Source: an uncultured Eggerthella sp. (lineage in GTDB: Bacteria; Actinomycetota; Coriobacteriia; Coriobacteriales; Eggerthellaceae). From it: a stretch of 64,000 bases of DNA. Below the pieces are notes generated by a model, which saw nothing but the letters and a program-made list of their open reading frames with translations, searched no databases and was not told where the DNA came from. The DNA lies in the NCBI GenBank assembly GCA_900556585.1, contig USPD01000003.1:1-64000 (forward strand), in the 5' to 3' direction. Shown piece after piece: positions 17,591-27,823 of the stretch. Position 1 is the stretch's first letter; the number at the start of each line of letters is the position of its first letter. The translations under genes and the position numbers were made by a program.

Positions 17591-19069
17591 GTGGCTGCTC
17601 ACAATAATTCGTTTCGTAGTGCTTCAAAGCAAGAATCATCTGAACTGCCTGATCGGCAAGAAAAAAAAGGATTCACTATATCGTTTACCAAGCGCGTAAT
17701 GCTGGTAGCTATAGCGGTTTCTTTAATTACAATTATTTCCACTATCGTGGTACTTTCCGCTGTTTGGAATCAACACTTCCAATCCTACACGCGTGAAAAT
17801 GTTCAGCGAGTTGCTGACGCAACAGCTGTTGCTATTGCTGATGGCTATGAGCAAGCGCATGGTGACTGGTATGGTGGTGCGCTATCGGCTGCTTCTTCAG
17901 CATCTTCTTTGTATGATTCGGTGTATTTGCAGGTGCGTACGGCGGATGGAACTATCGTGTACGATGATCGTTCCGATGAAGTACTGGGTTCTGTAAACGT
18001 GAAAGAAGATGGTTCGAATGTGGCAACTGCTCCCATTATGGTTAATGGAGAAAAAGTTGGTACTGTTTTAGTTCGCGTGCCAGGTTCGGAAACACTCCTC
18101 ACTAAATTCGACGAAGATTTTCGTGATAAATCCTATAGTGCCATGATATTTGCGGCAGTTATCGCTTTGATTATTGCCATGATTGTTGGGGCAATTTTCT
18201 CGCGGGCCATTGTGACACCTATTAAGAAAATTACCAATGCTGCTAAGGCGCTCAAGGAAGGTGATTATTCAGCGCGAACGGGGTTGAGCGGTTCAGACGA
18301 AATTGCTCGACTAGGCAACATGTTTGACCTTATGGCGGATTCTGTTGAGGCAAACCGAAAATTAGAACGGCGTTTGGTAACTGACGTTGCTCATGAGTTG
18401 CGCACGCCCTTAATGGCTATTCAGTCTACGGTGGAAGCAATGATCGATGGGGTGTTTGAACCTGACGAAGAACGTCTTGAGACTCTTAATTCTGAAGTAC
18501 AGCGCTTGTCTCGCCTGGTTGATGCCTTGCTTAAGTTGTCGCGTTTGGAAAGCAGAACGAAGCCCATTGAAAGAAAAAAGGTTGATTTAACTGAAATGCT
18601 TTCAGCGGTTGTCCAGACCCATCAAGCCTATATTCATGATGCGGGGCTTAGCTTGGAATTTGAGTATGATCCCCATGTGTATGTGTTTGGCGATGCTGAC
18701 TTGCTGCGCCAGGCAACTGCGAATTTGATTTCGAATGCAGTACGTTACACTCCCGAAGGAGGAACCATTACCGTAAAGGCGCATAAGGGCGATTTGATGG
18801 GACAAATCGTGGTGCAGGATACTGGTATCGGTTTAACTCCCGAAGAAGCAAAGATGGTATTCCAGCGTTTTTGGCGTGCTGATTCGGGACGTGCGCGGGC
18901 AACAGGCGGTCTGGGAATCGGCCTTTCGGTTGTAAAAGAAATCGTTGATCAACATAACGGTTGGGTACGCGTTGAAGGCCATCCTAACGAAGGTGCTTGC
19001 TTCACCATATATATTCCGTTGTATTCAGAAAATTCCCGTAAGCGCAATACGAAAAGAAACAACAAGTAA
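17591..19069 (+). CDS. HAMP-domain sensor histidine kinase
   Basis: 492-residue membrane kinase. A basic N-terminus precedes TM1 (about 32-56); an extracellular sensor domain (about 57-180) and TM2 (about 182-208) lead into a HAMP linker, a HisKA domain with His268 in DVAHELRTPL, and an ATPase domain with NLISNAVRYT, DTGIGL and GGLGIGLSVV. It is the cognate partner of the OmpR-type regulator just upstream. GTG start 17591 is preceded by AAGGAG. Confidence 0.93.
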   Translation: MAAHNNSFRSASKQESSELPDRQEKKGFTISFTKRVMLVAIAVSLITIISTIVVLSAVWNQHFQSYTRENVQRVADATAVAIADGYEQAHGDWYGGALSAASSASSLYDSVYLQVRTADGTIVYDDRSDEVLGSVNVKEDGSNVATAPIMVNGEKVGTVLVRVPGSETLLTKFDEDFRDKSYSAMIFAAVIALIIAMIVGAIFSRAIVTPIKKITNAAKALKEGDYSARTGLSGSDEIARLGNMFDLMADSVEANRKLERRLVTDVAHELRTPLMAIQSTVEAMIDGVFEPDEERLETLNSEVQRLSRLVDALLKLSRLESRTKPIERKKVDLTEMLSAVVQTHQAYIHDAGLSLEFEYDPHVYVFGDADLLRQATANLISNAVRYTPEGGTITVKAHKGDLMGQIVVQDTGIGLTPEEAKMVFQRFWRADSGRARATGGLGIGLSVVKEIVDQHNGWVRVEGHPNEGACFTIYIPLYSENSRKRNTKRNNK

Positions 19070-19152
19070 GGGATGTTCAAGTTTTTTTGCAGCTAGGGTG
19101 AATATGTTTCATAATAGGAACTTGCGTATGTTCACTTTTAGAAAGGACCATC

Positions 19153-20028
19153 ATGTCTGGAATCGACATCAAACCTGATGCACAGGGTAAGGTGCGCGAC
19201 CTGTACGACCTGGGAGATAAGCTTCTCTTGGTGGCGTCCGATCGTATTTCTGCTTTTGACTATATTTTGGAAGACGAAATTCCTTATAAAGGCCAAGTAT
19301 TAACCCAGCTTTCTTGTTTTTGGTTTGACTTGCTCTCTGATGTGGTAGACAACCATCTTATTTCTGCTGATGTAGCCGATCTACCTGAGCAGTTTAAGCC
19401 TTATTCAGATTATTTGGCAGGTCGTTTTATGCTGGTTAAAAAAGCCAATATGTTTCCTGTCGAATGCATTGTTCGCGGCTATTTAACTGGTTCTGGTTTG
19501 AAAGACTATCAGGCAACGGGTTCAGTTTGCGGTATTAAATTGCCTGAAGGATTGGTAAATTCTTCGAAATTGCCTGAAGCAATTTTCACTCCTTCAACTA
19601 AAGCTGAAATTGGCGATCATGATGAAAATATTAGTTTTGAACGCTGCGAGGAAATTATTGGTGCAGAAAATGCTGCAGCAATTCGTGATTTAACGTTGGC
19701 AGTATATAATCGCGCAGCAGATCATGCGCGTGAACGTGGCATTATTATTGCTGATACCAAATTCGAATTTGGCGTTGTTGATGGCAAGATTATCTTAGGC
19801 GATGAAGTTTTAACGCCTGACTCTTCTCGTTTCTGGGCGGCAGATACCTACAAGGTAGGAGAAGAGCAGCCAAGCTTTGACAAGCAATTTGTTCGCAATT
19901 GGTTGAATGCTAATTGGGATCGCACGGGTAACCCACCTCGCCTCCCTGAAGATATTATTAAGAAGACCAGCGAAAAGTATATTCAGGCATACGAAAAAAT
20001 TACTGGTAAGGCGTTTGTCGCTCAGTAG
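19153..20028 (+). CDS. purC: SAICAR synthetase
   Basis: Phosphoribosylaminoimidazole-succinocarboxamide synthase, the ATP-dependent ligase that joins aspartate to CAIR in purine synthesis. The 291-residue sequence has the family motifs [25 protein letters not shown] at the N-terminus, [17 protein letters not shown] and [12 protein letters not shown]. This is the longer, eukaryote/actinobacterial-like form rather than the roughly 240-residue enterobacterial form. AGAAAGGA precedes ATG 19153. No other pur genes lie nearby and no purine riboswitch is seen. Confidence 0.97.
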   Translation: MSGIDIKPDAQGKVRDLYDLGDKLLLVASDRISAFDYILEDEIPYKGQVLTQLSCFWFDLLSDVVDNHLISADVADLPEQFKPYSDYLAGRFMLVKKANMFPVECIVRGYLTGSGLKDYQATGSVCGIKLPEGLVNSSKLPEAIFTPSTKAEIGDHDENISFERCEEIIGAENAAAIRDLTLAVYNRAADHARERGIIIADTKFEFGVVDGKIILGDEVLTPDSSRFWAADTYKVGEEQPSFDKQFVRNWLNANWDRTGNPPRLPEDIIKKTSEKYIQAYEKITGKAFVAQ

Positions 20029-20069
20029 GAATAGTATTCTTGCATAGTGACTAGCAAGGAGTTTAACGG

Positions 20070-20594
20070 ATGAGTCAAAGAAACCCCATGAATGAGCGCT
20101 ATACAGGCGATCATAAAGGAGGATCTACACGCAAAAGTGCTGCTTCTGCAAAACCTGTTACTAAAGCAGCTTCTTCAGTGCGTATGGCATCGGACAAACC
20201 CGAGAAGAAGGGTTTGTTTGCAAAACGCACTCCGGAAGAAAAGCAAGAACATAAACAGGAGCGCAAGCAGGAAACCAAAGAGAGTAAGGAAGAGCGTAAA
20301 ACGGGTCGTGCTCGCTTGCGTGCAATTCAGCGTTATGTGCCTGACACTCCTCAGTTCAAGGCATTGAATCGTAAGCGCATTATTTTCTCTGCTATTGGTC
20401 TTTGCGGCATGGTAATTGCAATTATTTTGTCACTCATTATTCCAACTATGCAGATGATTCCGCTAACGGTTATGATCGTATCGTGGGTTTTTTTCTTTAT
20501 CAGTATTCGCATCGACTCCAAGCAATTGCGTCCTATGCGACAGGAGGCCTATGAGCGTGAAGAGCGCAAGATGATGAAGAAAGCCAAGAAGTAA
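20070..20594 (+). CDS. Actinobacterial two-span membrane protein (DUF3043-like)
   Basis: 174 residues: a highly charged, Lys/Glu-rich N-terminal 85 residues, a basic segment, then two membrane helices (about 105-125 and 130-150) and a charged tail (QEAYEREERKMMKKAKK). Architecture and size fit the uncharacterised actinobacterial DUF3043 family (judged by architecture, not by search). It probably shares a transcript with purC, 41 nt upstream, and is followed by a terminator. Function unknown. Confidence 0.65.
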   Translation: MSQRNPMNERYTGDHKGGSTRKSAASAKPVTKAASSVRMASDKPEKKGLFAKRTPEEKQEHKQERKQETKESKEERKTGRARLRAIQRYVPDTPQFKALNRKRIIFSAIGLCGMVIAIILSLIIPTMQMIPLTVMIVSWVFFFISIRIDSKQLRPMRQEAYEREERKMMKKAKK

Positions 20595-20651
20595 TAATAA
20601 TTATGTGGTTGGCAATAATAGGGTGTTTTCTATAGCGAAATGAAGTAGTTT

Positions 20652-20680
20652 AACGGCGTTTGCATTATGCAAGCGCCGTT
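20652..20680 (+). terminator. Hairpin terminator
   Basis: AACGGCGTTTGCA and TGCAAGCGCCGTT pair over 13 bp with one G-U and a 3-nt loop, followed by only a short T run (TTGT). It ends the purC/membrane-protein transcript. Confidence 0.7.
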
Positions 20681-20747
20681 TGTGGTCTCAACGCTTAATT
20701 TACGTACGTCATCTGTGATAGGCGTGCTTATATAGAAAGGATTACTC

Positions 20748-21533
20748 ATGAGGTTAGTTTCTTGGAATGTAAACGGGCTTCGTGCTGTGGCTAAAAAAGG
20801 CTTTATGGACGCATTTAACGAATTGAATGCTGATGTATTTGCTATTCAAGAAACCAAACTTCAGGAAGGTCAAATTGAAATGGACCTACCTGGCTATCAT
20901 GAATATTGGAGCTATGCTGAACGAAAAGGCTATTCAGGTACTGCGGTATTTTGCAAAGAAGAACCCCTGCAGGTGCTTCATGAAGTGGGTGTGCCGGAGT
21001 TGGACACTGAAGGCCGTGTAGTAATTTGCGAATTTGAAAAGTATTGGTTTGTTAATGTGTACACGCCTAATGCTCAGTCGGAGCTGGCGCGACTCGATCA
21101 TCGTATGATGTGGGATGATACGTTTCGTGATATGTGTAAAGGGCTCGAAGAAGGAACTCTTCCAAACGGCAATTCATGCGCAGCAAAACCTGTTGTTATG
21201 TGCGGCGATTTTAATGTAGCGCATCAAGAAATTGACTTGAAAAATCCACGCACCAATCGTGGTAATCCAGGCTTTTCTGATGAAGAGCGAGAAAAATTCA
21301 CCAAGCTTTTAGACGCTGGTTTTGTTGATACTTTTCGTGCGCTTCATCCAGCTACCGAAGGAGCTTATTCGTGGTGGAGCTACCGTTTTAATGCGCGCGC
21401 TAATAACGCGGGATGGCGTATTGATTACTTTTTGGTAAGTGAGGCATTGCGTGACAAAGTCCAAATGGCAAATATTTATTCAGAAATTTTTGGATCTGAT
21501 CACTGTCCTGTGTCATTGGAGCTTGATATATAA
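20748..21533 (+). CDS. xth: Exodeoxyribonuclease III (AP endonuclease)
   Basis: Mg-dependent endonuclease/exonuclease of the ExoIII/APE1 family that incises abasic sites in base-excision repair. All family motifs are visible: SWNVNGLRA at the N-terminus, catalytic Glu in IQETKLQ, VYTPNAQ, GDFNVAHQEIDL (Asp/Asn pair), GWRIDYFLVS and the terminal GSDHCPV with the catalytic His. At 261 residues it has normal length. AGAAAGGA precedes ATG 20748. It stands alone on its transcript. Confidence 0.97.
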   Translation: MRLVSWNVNGLRAVAKKGFMDAFNELNADVFAIQETKLQEGQIEMDLPGYHEYWSYAERKGYSGTAVFCKEEPLQVLHEVGVPELDTEGRVVICEFEKYWFVNVYTPNAQSELARLDHRMMWDDTFRDMCKGLEEGTLPNGNSCAAKPVVMCGDFNVAHQEIDLKNPRTNRGNPGFSDEEREKFTKLLDAGFVDTFRALHPATEGAYSWWSYRFNARANNAGWRIDYFLVSEALRDKVQMANIYSEIFGSDHCPVSLELDI

Positions 21534-21673
21534 GTACGTTGTTGTAAATGGTCTTAGCTATTACAGTAAAAGGTGTACTACAATACATTGGTTACAAAGG
21601 TGCTTCTAAGGAATTGTGAATACAGCCTAGAGTGCATGAGTTTTCTGTATGGGAACGTAGTAGAAGGTATTAC

Positions 21674-22294
21674 ATGTCTGAAAAAACTGTATCGTGTCCT
21701 ACTCCAGATCCTTTGGAGGGATCTATGGACTTAGATAAAATTGAAGAGGGAGTTCGCTTAATCCTGGAAGGTATTGGTGAAGATCCCAACCGTGAAGGCC
21801 TGTTAAAAACCCCTTCGCGCGTTGCACGTATGTATAAAGAAGTGTTTGCTGGTTTGTATGAAGATCCAGCAGTGCATTTCGAAACCACCTTCGATGAACA
21901 TCATGAAGAATTGGTAATCGTGCACGATATCCCGTTCTATTCCATGTGCGAACATCATTTGGTTCCGTTTTTCGGCAAGGCACATGTTGCGTATATTCCC
22001 GCGAAAAGTGGCCGCATTTGTGGCATTTCAAAGTTGGCTCGCTTGGTGGATGCCTATGCTCGTCGCCCACAGGTGCAAGAACGTCTTACGTCTCAGGTGG
22101 CTGACACCTTGATGGAACAGCTTAATCCGCAAGGCGTAATTGTAATTATGGAAGCCGAACATTTATGCATGAGTATGCGCGGCGTAAAAAAACCAGGTTC
22201 GAAAACCACCACCAGTGCTGTGCGTGGTATATTCAAAAGCAGTGCAAGCGCGGCAACGCGCGCTGAGGCGCTATCGTTATTAATGGGTCACTAA
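21674..22294 (+). CDS. folE: GTP cyclohydrolase I
   Basis: Zinc enzyme that converts GTP to dihydroneopterin triphosphate, the first step to tetrahydrofolate (and to queuosine). Zinc ligands are seen in [12 protein letters not shown] and [37 protein letters not shown] is the family core. ATG 21674 follows AGAAGG; ATG 21725, preceded by a strong GGAGGG, would give a 189-residue form closer to the usual length and may be the real start. No other folate genes adjoin. The ACT-domain gene follows 26 nt later. Confidence 0.95.
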   Translation: MSEKTVSCPTPDPLEGSMDLDKIEEGVRLILEGIGEDPNREGLLKTPSRVARMYKEVFAGLYEDPAVHFETTFDEHHEELVIVHDIPFYSMCEHHLVPFFGKAHVAYIPAKSGRICGISKLARLVDAYARRPQVQERLTSQVADTLMEQLNPQGVIVIMEAEHLCMSMRGVKKPGSKTTTSAVRGIFKSSASAATRAEALSLLMGH

Positions 22295-22320
22295 GTTACC
22301 CAAACCGAAAGGATGTTTCC

Positions 22321-22590
22321 ATGCGTTGTGTAATTTCAGTTCTGGGTAAAGACCGCAGCGGTATTGTTGCAGCTATTTCTGGCGTATTGGCAGAAAAAGG
22401 CGGCAATATAGCTGATATTAGCCAAACTATTCTTGATGATATTTTCAGTATGACCATGTTGGTTAATCTTGATTCAGAAATCGCAGGGTTTAATGAAGTC
22501 CAGGAAGCATTAACTGCTGTTGGAGAAAAACTGGGCGTTCAAGTAATTATTCAACGTGAGGAAGTATTTCAAGCAATGTATTCAATCTAG
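22321..22590 (+). CDS. ACT-domain regulatory protein (UPF0237/GcvR-like)
   Basis: 89 residues consisting of one ACT domain: CVISVLGKDRSGIVAAISGVLAEKGGNIADISQTI is the ligand-binding signature. Such proteins sense small ligands, often amino acids. In many Firmicutes the homologue precedes a UPF0210 gene, which is missing here. It lies 8 nt before mazG and starts the tight gene run that ends with the menaquinone genes. Confidence 0.88.
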   Translation: MRCVISVLGKDRSGIVAAISGVLAEKGGNIADISQTILDDIFSMTMLVNLDSEIAGFNEVQEALTAVGEKLGVQVIIQREEVFQAMYSI

Positions 22591-22598
22591 GAGGAGTT

Positions 22599-23624
22599 AT
22601 GAATCCGCTAGAAAGCGAAGAAACAGCACCTAGCACCACTCAAACTGCTCAAGATTTATCAGAAGAATCGCTTCGCAAGCAGGGGCAGCCTTGCCCAAAC
22701 GCTGGCGAAGCGTTTTCTGCATTTGCGGACACAATTGCTGCGTTGCGCGCCCCCGATGGATGTCCTTGGGATCGTGAACAAACGCACGATTCTATTGCAC
22801 ACAACATGATTGAAGAAGCCTATGAGGCAGTTGACGCAATAGAACAGCATGATATTGCTCATCTGCGAGAAGAGTTGGGCGATGTTTTGTTACAGGTAGT
22901 GCTGCAAAGTCAAATTGCTGCTGACGCGGGTGAATTTGACGTGGCAGATGTGTGCAATGACGTAAATGAAAAAATGATTCGTCGCCACCCCCACGTATTT
23001 AGCAATGTGGATGCTTCAACTTCAGGCGAAGTGCTAGACATTTGGGATAACGTCAAACTGTCTGAGCGTAATGCATCAGAAGAATCTGCGGATGCAAGGC
23101 CTGAGGGGTTGCTTGATAGCGTACCCGTGAGTTTTCCTGCTCTTATGCAAGCAAGCAAAATATCACGTAAGGCGGTGTCTGCTGGTTTTGAGTGGGACAC
23201 GGTTGATGATGTGTGGGATAAGGTTGAAGAAGAAATAGCAGAATTCAAGCAGGCCTGTAAGGAACAGGATGCTCATGCTATGGAACTTGAATTTGGCGAT
23301 GTGCTATTCACGCTTGTTAATGTGGCACGCAAGGTAAAGATTGATCCCGAAAATGCGCTGCGGGCAACCTGCAGGAAATTTCGTGATCGCTGGGCTTTTA
23401 TGGAAGGTGCTGCATGGGCGCAGGGCAAACATATTGAGGATTTGTCCATGGATGAGCTTCAGGAGTTATGGGATCAGGCAAAAGCGCAGGCTCGTAATGC
23501 AGTGAATACTGCCGCGAAAGAAGGGGCAGCTGTATCGGCGGTAAGCCAAGGTGCGAATGCTCTATCCGTAATGGCTAACAAGCCTATTACAACAACCCAG
23601 CAAGGTGAAACCAATCATGACTAA
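22599..23624 (+). CDS. mazG: Nucleoside triphosphate pyrophosphohydrolase MazG
   Basis: Hydrolyses (d)NTPs, including aberrant ones, to monophosphates. Two MazG domains are visible: the first with CPWDREQTHDSIAHNMIEEAYE and LREELGDVLLQVVL (metal-binding Glu/Asp), the second with EEEIAEFKQA and LEFGDVLFTLVNVAR. N-terminal (about 1-40) and C-terminal (about 290-341) extensions are low complexity. ATG 22599 follows AGGAGG. Its end overlaps the isochorismate synthase gene by 8 nt, so it is part of the men transcript. Confidence 0.95.
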   Translation: MNPLESEETAPSTTQTAQDLSEESLRKQGQPCPNAGEAFSAFADTIAALRAPDGCPWDREQTHDSIAHNMIEEAYEAVDAIEQHDIAHLREELGDVLLQVVLQSQIAADAGEFDVADVCNDVNEKMIRRHPHVFSNVDASTSGEVLDIWDNVKLSERNASEESADARPEGLLDSVPVSFPALMQASKISRKAVSAGFEWDTVDDVWDKVEEEIAEFKQACKEQDAHAMELEFGDVLFTLVNVARKVKIDPENALRATCRKFRDRWAFMEGAAWAQGKHIEDLSMDELQELWDQAKAQARNAVNTAAKEGAAVSAVSQGANALSVMANKPITTTQQGETNHD

Positions 23625-24969
23625 AATTTATTCTCATAGCGTTCGCCTTGAAGGTGCTGACGTATCTAATGCTGGTGGGATAGGAACTTCTATCTATTTA
23701 GCTGATGGTGCTGAAATAGCCGGCACTTCTGATGCCCCCACTACCTCCAAGCTTGATATTGTTGACGCTTTCTGCGTACTACAAAAAGGATTTACTGACC
23801 AGTTCGTATACTACGACAAAGAACGGCTCAATCGCTATATGGGGCTGGGGCGTTGCGTTGCAATTCGGTCGTTGGAAGGCGCTGATATTGTTTTGCAAGG
23901 TGATCCTGACTGTCAGCCAGTTTTCTTTTCGTTTAACCGCTTTGATGAATCAAATCCGAATTCACCCGATGCTATGATGGCGTCATTTCCTAAGGTTCAC
24001 CTTATGGTTCCTGAGGTGGTTCTAATTGAAAATGAAGCAGGTACCTTTTTGCAGGTAAACAGCTTGGGTCCTGTGTATGAAGGCAGAATCGATCGCTTTG
24101 TTCGTCATGTGCGCGAAGCGAAGCCGCGTACACATAGAAGCATGGCGTATGCCTTAGAGCGCGATTCATTTGATGACTGGCAAAAGGTTATGAATATTGG
24201 CCTTAGCCGAATTCGAAGCCATCGCATTGATAAGTTGGTTCCATCGCGTCGTGTTTATCTGAAAACTGAAGAGCCATTTTCTTCGAAGGATGTACTTGTA
24301 AATTTAATTGATGGTGATGCGCGCGGTTGCGTGTTTATGTATCGCTATGGTGATGTGTTTTTCTGTGGCTGTACACCCGAACTCCTTGTTCGGAAGCAGG
24401 GAACATCGGTAGAAAGTATGTGCTTGGCAGGAACCACTTCGTGTGGTGCGAATGAAGAAGAGCGCACCAAGCGCGCAAACGATCTTTTGCATGATGATAA
24501 AAATAGGCGTGAACATGAATTTGTTGTGCAATTTATGCGTGGGGTATTCGGTCGTAACTGTTATAACGTAGATATTCCACGTGAGCCATCTATTAAAGTG
24601 CTGCGGCATGTGCAGCATCTCTGCACGCCCGTTTCGGCTCAGGTTATGGAAGGTCGCAGCTTGCTTTCTCTAGCAAGTCAGCTGCATCCAACACCGGCGC
24701 TTTCGGGAACACCGGTTGGTGAAGCTATGATGACCTTGCGCGAAGCAGAATCGTACAACCGAGGTTTTTTCGGTGGAGCCGTTGGTTATGTTGATGGCTC
24801 AGGTAATGGTGAGTTTTCAGTAGCTATTCGCTCGGGTGTATTCGATGGTGAAGCGGGATGGCTCTATGCTGGATGCGGTATCGTTGAAGGCAGCGATGCT
24901 CGTGAAGAATTTGATGAAATAGATTTGAAACTGCAAACAATCCTTAGTGCATTTACGGCTCCTGAATAG
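23617..24969 (+). CDS. menF: Isochorismate synthase MenF
   Basis: Chorismate-binding enzyme that opens menaquinone synthesis by making isochorismate. The 450-residue protein has the family C-terminal domain: FCGCTPELLVRKQG, LAGTTSCGANEEER, HEFVVQF, HPTPALSGTP and GFFGGAVGYVDG...AIRSG, with the catalytic and Mg-binding Glu residues. ATG 23617 overlaps the end of mazG and has AAGGTG upstream; longer in-frame starts lack support. The next men gene follows after 11 nt. Confidence 0.95.
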   Translation: MTKIYSHSVRLEGADVSNAGGIGTSIYLADGAEIAGTSDAPTTSKLDIVDAFCVLQKGFTDQFVYYDKERLNRYMGLGRCVAIRSLEGADIVLQGDPDCQPVFFSFNRFDESNPNSPDAMMASFPKVHLMVPEVVLIENEAGTFLQVNSLGPVYEGRIDRFVRHVREAKPRTHRSMAYALERDSFDDWQKVMNIGLSRIRSHRIDKLVPSRRVYLKTEEPFSSKDVLVNLIDGDARGCVFMYRYGDVFFCGCTPELLVRKQGTSVESMCLAGTTSCGANEEERTKRANDLLHDDKNRREHEFVVQFMRGVFGRNCYNVDIPREPSIKVLRHVQHLCTPVSAQVMEGRSLLSLASQLHPTPALSGTPVGEAMMTLREAESYNRGFFGGAVGYVDGSGNGEFSVAIRSGVFDGEAGWLYAGCGIVEGSDAREEFDEIDLKLQTILSAFTAPE

Positions 24970-24980
24970 GGCGCAGATGT

Positions 24981-26801
24981 GTGTGGGGGAAGGCGGTAAG
25001 TATCTTGAATATATCCGAAGAATTAGGCCTGTATGTTGGTTCCTTCTTTGATGAATTGATTCGTGCAGGCGTACGAGATGTTGTGGTTAGTCCTGGCTCT
25101 CGTTCAACTCCATTAGCTATGGTGGCGTTTGAGGCACATGCGCGCCTTGGTGCAACGTTTAACTTGTATCTTGATATTGATGAGCGTGGTGCGGGATTTT
25201 TTGCGCTGGGTCTTGCTAAGGCAAGCGGGCGCGCTGTTGCGTTGATTTGTACCTCAGGTACGGCAGTGGCCAATTACTATCCTGCTGTAATGGAGGCGGA
25301 ATCATCTCGTGTTCCACTTATTGTTCTTACAGGGGATAGGCCAGCGCGTCTTCAAAAGCTAGGCGCACCGCAAACGTGCGATCAGGATAAAGTGTATTCG
25401 GATCATGTCCGCCGCTTTTTTGCTATGGCTCCTGCTTCATCAGACGAGCAATCAATTGCTTATGTGCGTCAAATTGCGCGCGAGATTGTGGTATGCGCCG
25501 CACCCTTTACTCATAGGGCAGCACCTGTACATGCAAATTTTCCTTTTGATGAGCCTCTTGTGCCAAATATTTCTCAGGAACAGCTGTTTTCTTACGGACG
25601 TATTGAAGGTCACGATGTGTTGCCAAGTTTAATTCGCCCCGATAGAAATTTGACAGTGAAAGATGCCGAAAAGCTGGCGGATTACCTTGATTGTCATACG
25701 GTTATTGTACTTGCGGGCGAAGGTACTTTTTCTGCCGAAGCGGTGCATGATCAAGCACGAAGAGACCGCGAGGTGCAAGCGCTTCTTGCTTTTAGTGAAC
25801 GCTTTGATGCGCCCCTTTTGGCTGATCCGCTTTCGCAACTGCGTTCATACGGACATCCTGCGATAATATGTGGATATGATCGCATTCTGGCAAGTGACGA
25901 AACACCCGATGTTGATGTGGTTGTTCGTTTTGGGAGATATCCTGTTTCAAAGCGTGTGGCACAAACCATAGAGGTGTATCGTCCCGTGCAAATTGTGGTG
26001 GACGTTCAAGAATCGCGTGACTTTAATTCGCAAACCACAACGTTTATTGCAGCTGATCCACTTGATTTTGTGGCGGCAATGTTAGAAGTGGTTTCGTATA
26101 ACTTCGAAGAAATACCCGATGAATCTCAGCATTTGCCCGTAAACATTCAAAAGTGGGGCATGCTTGATAGGCAACGCACGGAACATTTGCTTGCTTCTGG
26201 ACTGTATGAAGATGATTCTTTTGAAGGATCTTACGTAGCGGCTTTGCTTGATGAAATACCTTCTGAGTCATTGTTGTTTAGTGCTAATAGTATGGCTATT
26301 CGCGCTGTTGATGCGTATTATTTCACACGCGGCAAGCGCATGGTGGTGTTGGCAAATCGCGGGCTGAATGGCATTGACGGTACGGTTTCTAGCGCGCTAG
26401 GCGCTGCTCAGGAATATAAACAAACCGTACTTCTTACGGGTGATTTAACATTGCTTCATGATTTGAATGCTCTTGCTTTGCAAGGTGAAATGATACTGCG
26501 TGAAAAAGATGGATCGCATAGACCAAGCATCTTGATTGTTCTGTTAAATAATCAAGGTGGCGCTATTTTTGACATGCTGCCTCAGCAATCGGATAACCCC
26601 TATTTTGAGCGCTTATTCCTAACTCCTCAACAGGTTGATTTTTGCCAAGCGGCGCAAGCGTTTGGTGTGAATGCAGTGCGCGTGCAGTCGGTCGAGGAAT
26701 TCCGCAGCGCTGCACAGAACGCTTGGGGTGTTCCTGGTATTTCGTTGATAGAAATACCGTGTCCTTTGTGTGGTGTTAAGGAGCGTTACGGAAAGTATTA
26801 A
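24981..26801 (+). CDS. menD: SEPHCHC synthase MenD
   Basis: ThDP-dependent enzyme that adds a succinic semialdehyde unit from 2-oxoglutarate to isochorismate. The N-terminal domain carries the hallmark VVVSPGSRSTPLA and DIDERGAGFFALG (cofactor Glu); the C-terminal ThDP domain carries NRGLNGIDGTVSSALGAA, GDLTLLHDLNAL and NNQGGAIFDMLPQ. The 5' end is uncertain: the frame opens at GTG 24981, but TTG 25005, 8 nt after a GGGGAAGGCGG site, gives a more typical start (MNISEELGLYV). Length is typical. Confidence 0.95.
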   Translation: MWGKAVSILNISEELGLYVGSFFDELIRAGVRDVVVSPGSRSTPLAMVAFEAHARLGATFNLYLDIDERGAGFFALGLAKASGRAVALICTSGTAVANYYPAVMEAESSRVPLIVLTGDRPARLQKLGAPQTCDQDKVYSDHVRRFFAMAPASSDEQSIAYVRQIAREIVVCAAPFTHRAAPVHANFPFDEPLVPNISQEQLFSYGRIEGHDVLPSLIRPDRNLTVKDAEKLADYLDCHTVIVLAGEGTFSAEAVHDQARRDREVQALLAFSERFDAPLLADPLSQLRSYGHPAIICGYDRILASDETPDVDVVVRFGRYPVSKRVAQTIEVYRPVQIVVDVQESRDFNSQTTTFIAADPLDFVAAMLEVVSYNFEEIPDESQHLPVNIQKWGMLDRQRTEHLLASGLYEDDSFEGSYVAALLDEIPSESLLFSANSMAIRAVDAYYFTRGKRMVVLANRGLNGIDGTVSSALGAAQEYKQTVLLTGDLTLLHDLNALALQGEMILREKDGSHRPSILIVLLNNQGGAIFDMLPQQSDNPYFERLFLTPQQVDFCQAAQAFGVNAVRVQSVEEFRSAAQNAWGVPGISLIEIPCPLCGVKERYGKY

Positions 26802-26848
26802 AGCGCACAGTGCGTGCTTAGAGCTGAAAAGACTACGAGGGGAATTGT

Positions 26849-27784
26849 ATGGGCGCTGACAAAGCAAATAGAGATGATATTTGCTGTGAGGTTTCGCATT
26901 TGGATGCTTTTACGTATGAAAGTTGTATCTATCATTACCAACGATGGGGCAAGGTTGAAAACCCGCCCCTTCTGTTATTGCATGGCTTTATGCAATCGTG
27001 CAGTAGTTGGCATGTGGTAGCGAATACGCTCAAAGCAAAGTACTGTGTGTATGCGCTTGATTTTATTGGTCATGGGCAATCAGAAAAGTCATCCAATCCA
27101 GCGCGCTATACCTATGAAGATATGGCACAGTCGGTAGACTATTTCATTCGGAACATTTGTATTCCTGTTTGGTGTGATGCTAACGAAAGCACGCAAACAC
27201 TCCTTCGGCCTCTTGTTCATGTGATTGGCTATTCCATGGGCGGGCGTATTGCCTTGCAGCTTTTGAAAACAAGTTCCGATGTTTTAGCTTCTTTGATTTT
27301 GGAAAGTTGCAATGTGGGTTGTGCCACTGAAAAGGACCGCCAAGAAGCGGCACAACGTAATCAGTCGTGGATTGATAGACTTCAAACCGATGACATGGAA
27401 GCGTTTGTGAATTACTGGGAAACACTTCCTCTGTTCGATACCCAGCGTGAACTTGGCTGGGATAAGCGTTTACATGCTTCGCGCGCTGCGAACGATGCAC
27501 CCTGTATGGTGCGTTGTTTGGCGGGCTCAGGAAAACAAGCTATGCCCTTGTCTGGCGATACCCTTGAAGTGGTAAGGCAAGTTACAGGGGGCGTGCAGAA
27601 TACAAAACCTGCTCTCCCTATTTTGTATATATACGGCGCCAAAGATGCAAAAAGTTGCGCGGTGGCTCAGCAATTAGAAAGCGTTGGTGCATCAGTTTCT
27701 GTAATTAATGCGGGACATAATGTGCACTTAGAGGCTCCAATGCTATATCTTGAAGAGGTACAGAAATTTTTAGCCCATCGTTAG
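26849..27784 (+). CDS. menH: SHCHC synthase MenH (alpha/beta hydrolase)
   Basis: Alpha/beta-hydrolase fold protein, 311 residues. In the men operon it most likely eliminates pyruvate from SEPHCHC to give SHCHC. LLLLHGFMQSCSSWH forms the oxyanion region, the nucleophile Ser is about residue 129 in GYSMGGR, the acid is in YGAKDAKS and the His in NAGHNVHLE. It has about 40 residues more than E. coli MenH, partly an N-terminal extension. ATG 26849 follows GAGGGG. Confidence 0.88.
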   Translation: MGADKANRDDICCEVSHLDAFTYESCIYHYQRWGKVENPPLLLLHGFMQSCSSWHVVANTLKAKYCVYALDFIGHGQSEKSSNPARYTYEDMAQSVDYFIRNICIPVWCDANESTQTLLRPLVHVIGYSMGGRIALQLLKTSSDVLASLILESCNVGCATEKDRQEAAQRNQSWIDRLQTDDMEAFVNYWETLPLFDTQRELGWDKRLHASRAANDAPCMVRCLAGSGKQAMPLSGDTLEVVRQVTGGVQNTKPALPILYIYGAKDAKSCAVAQQLESVGASVSVINAGHNVHLEAPMLYLEEVQKFLAHR

Positions 27785-27823
27785 GAGGGCTCTGTATGCA
27801 GCCAATTTTAGAAAGGAAGCTGT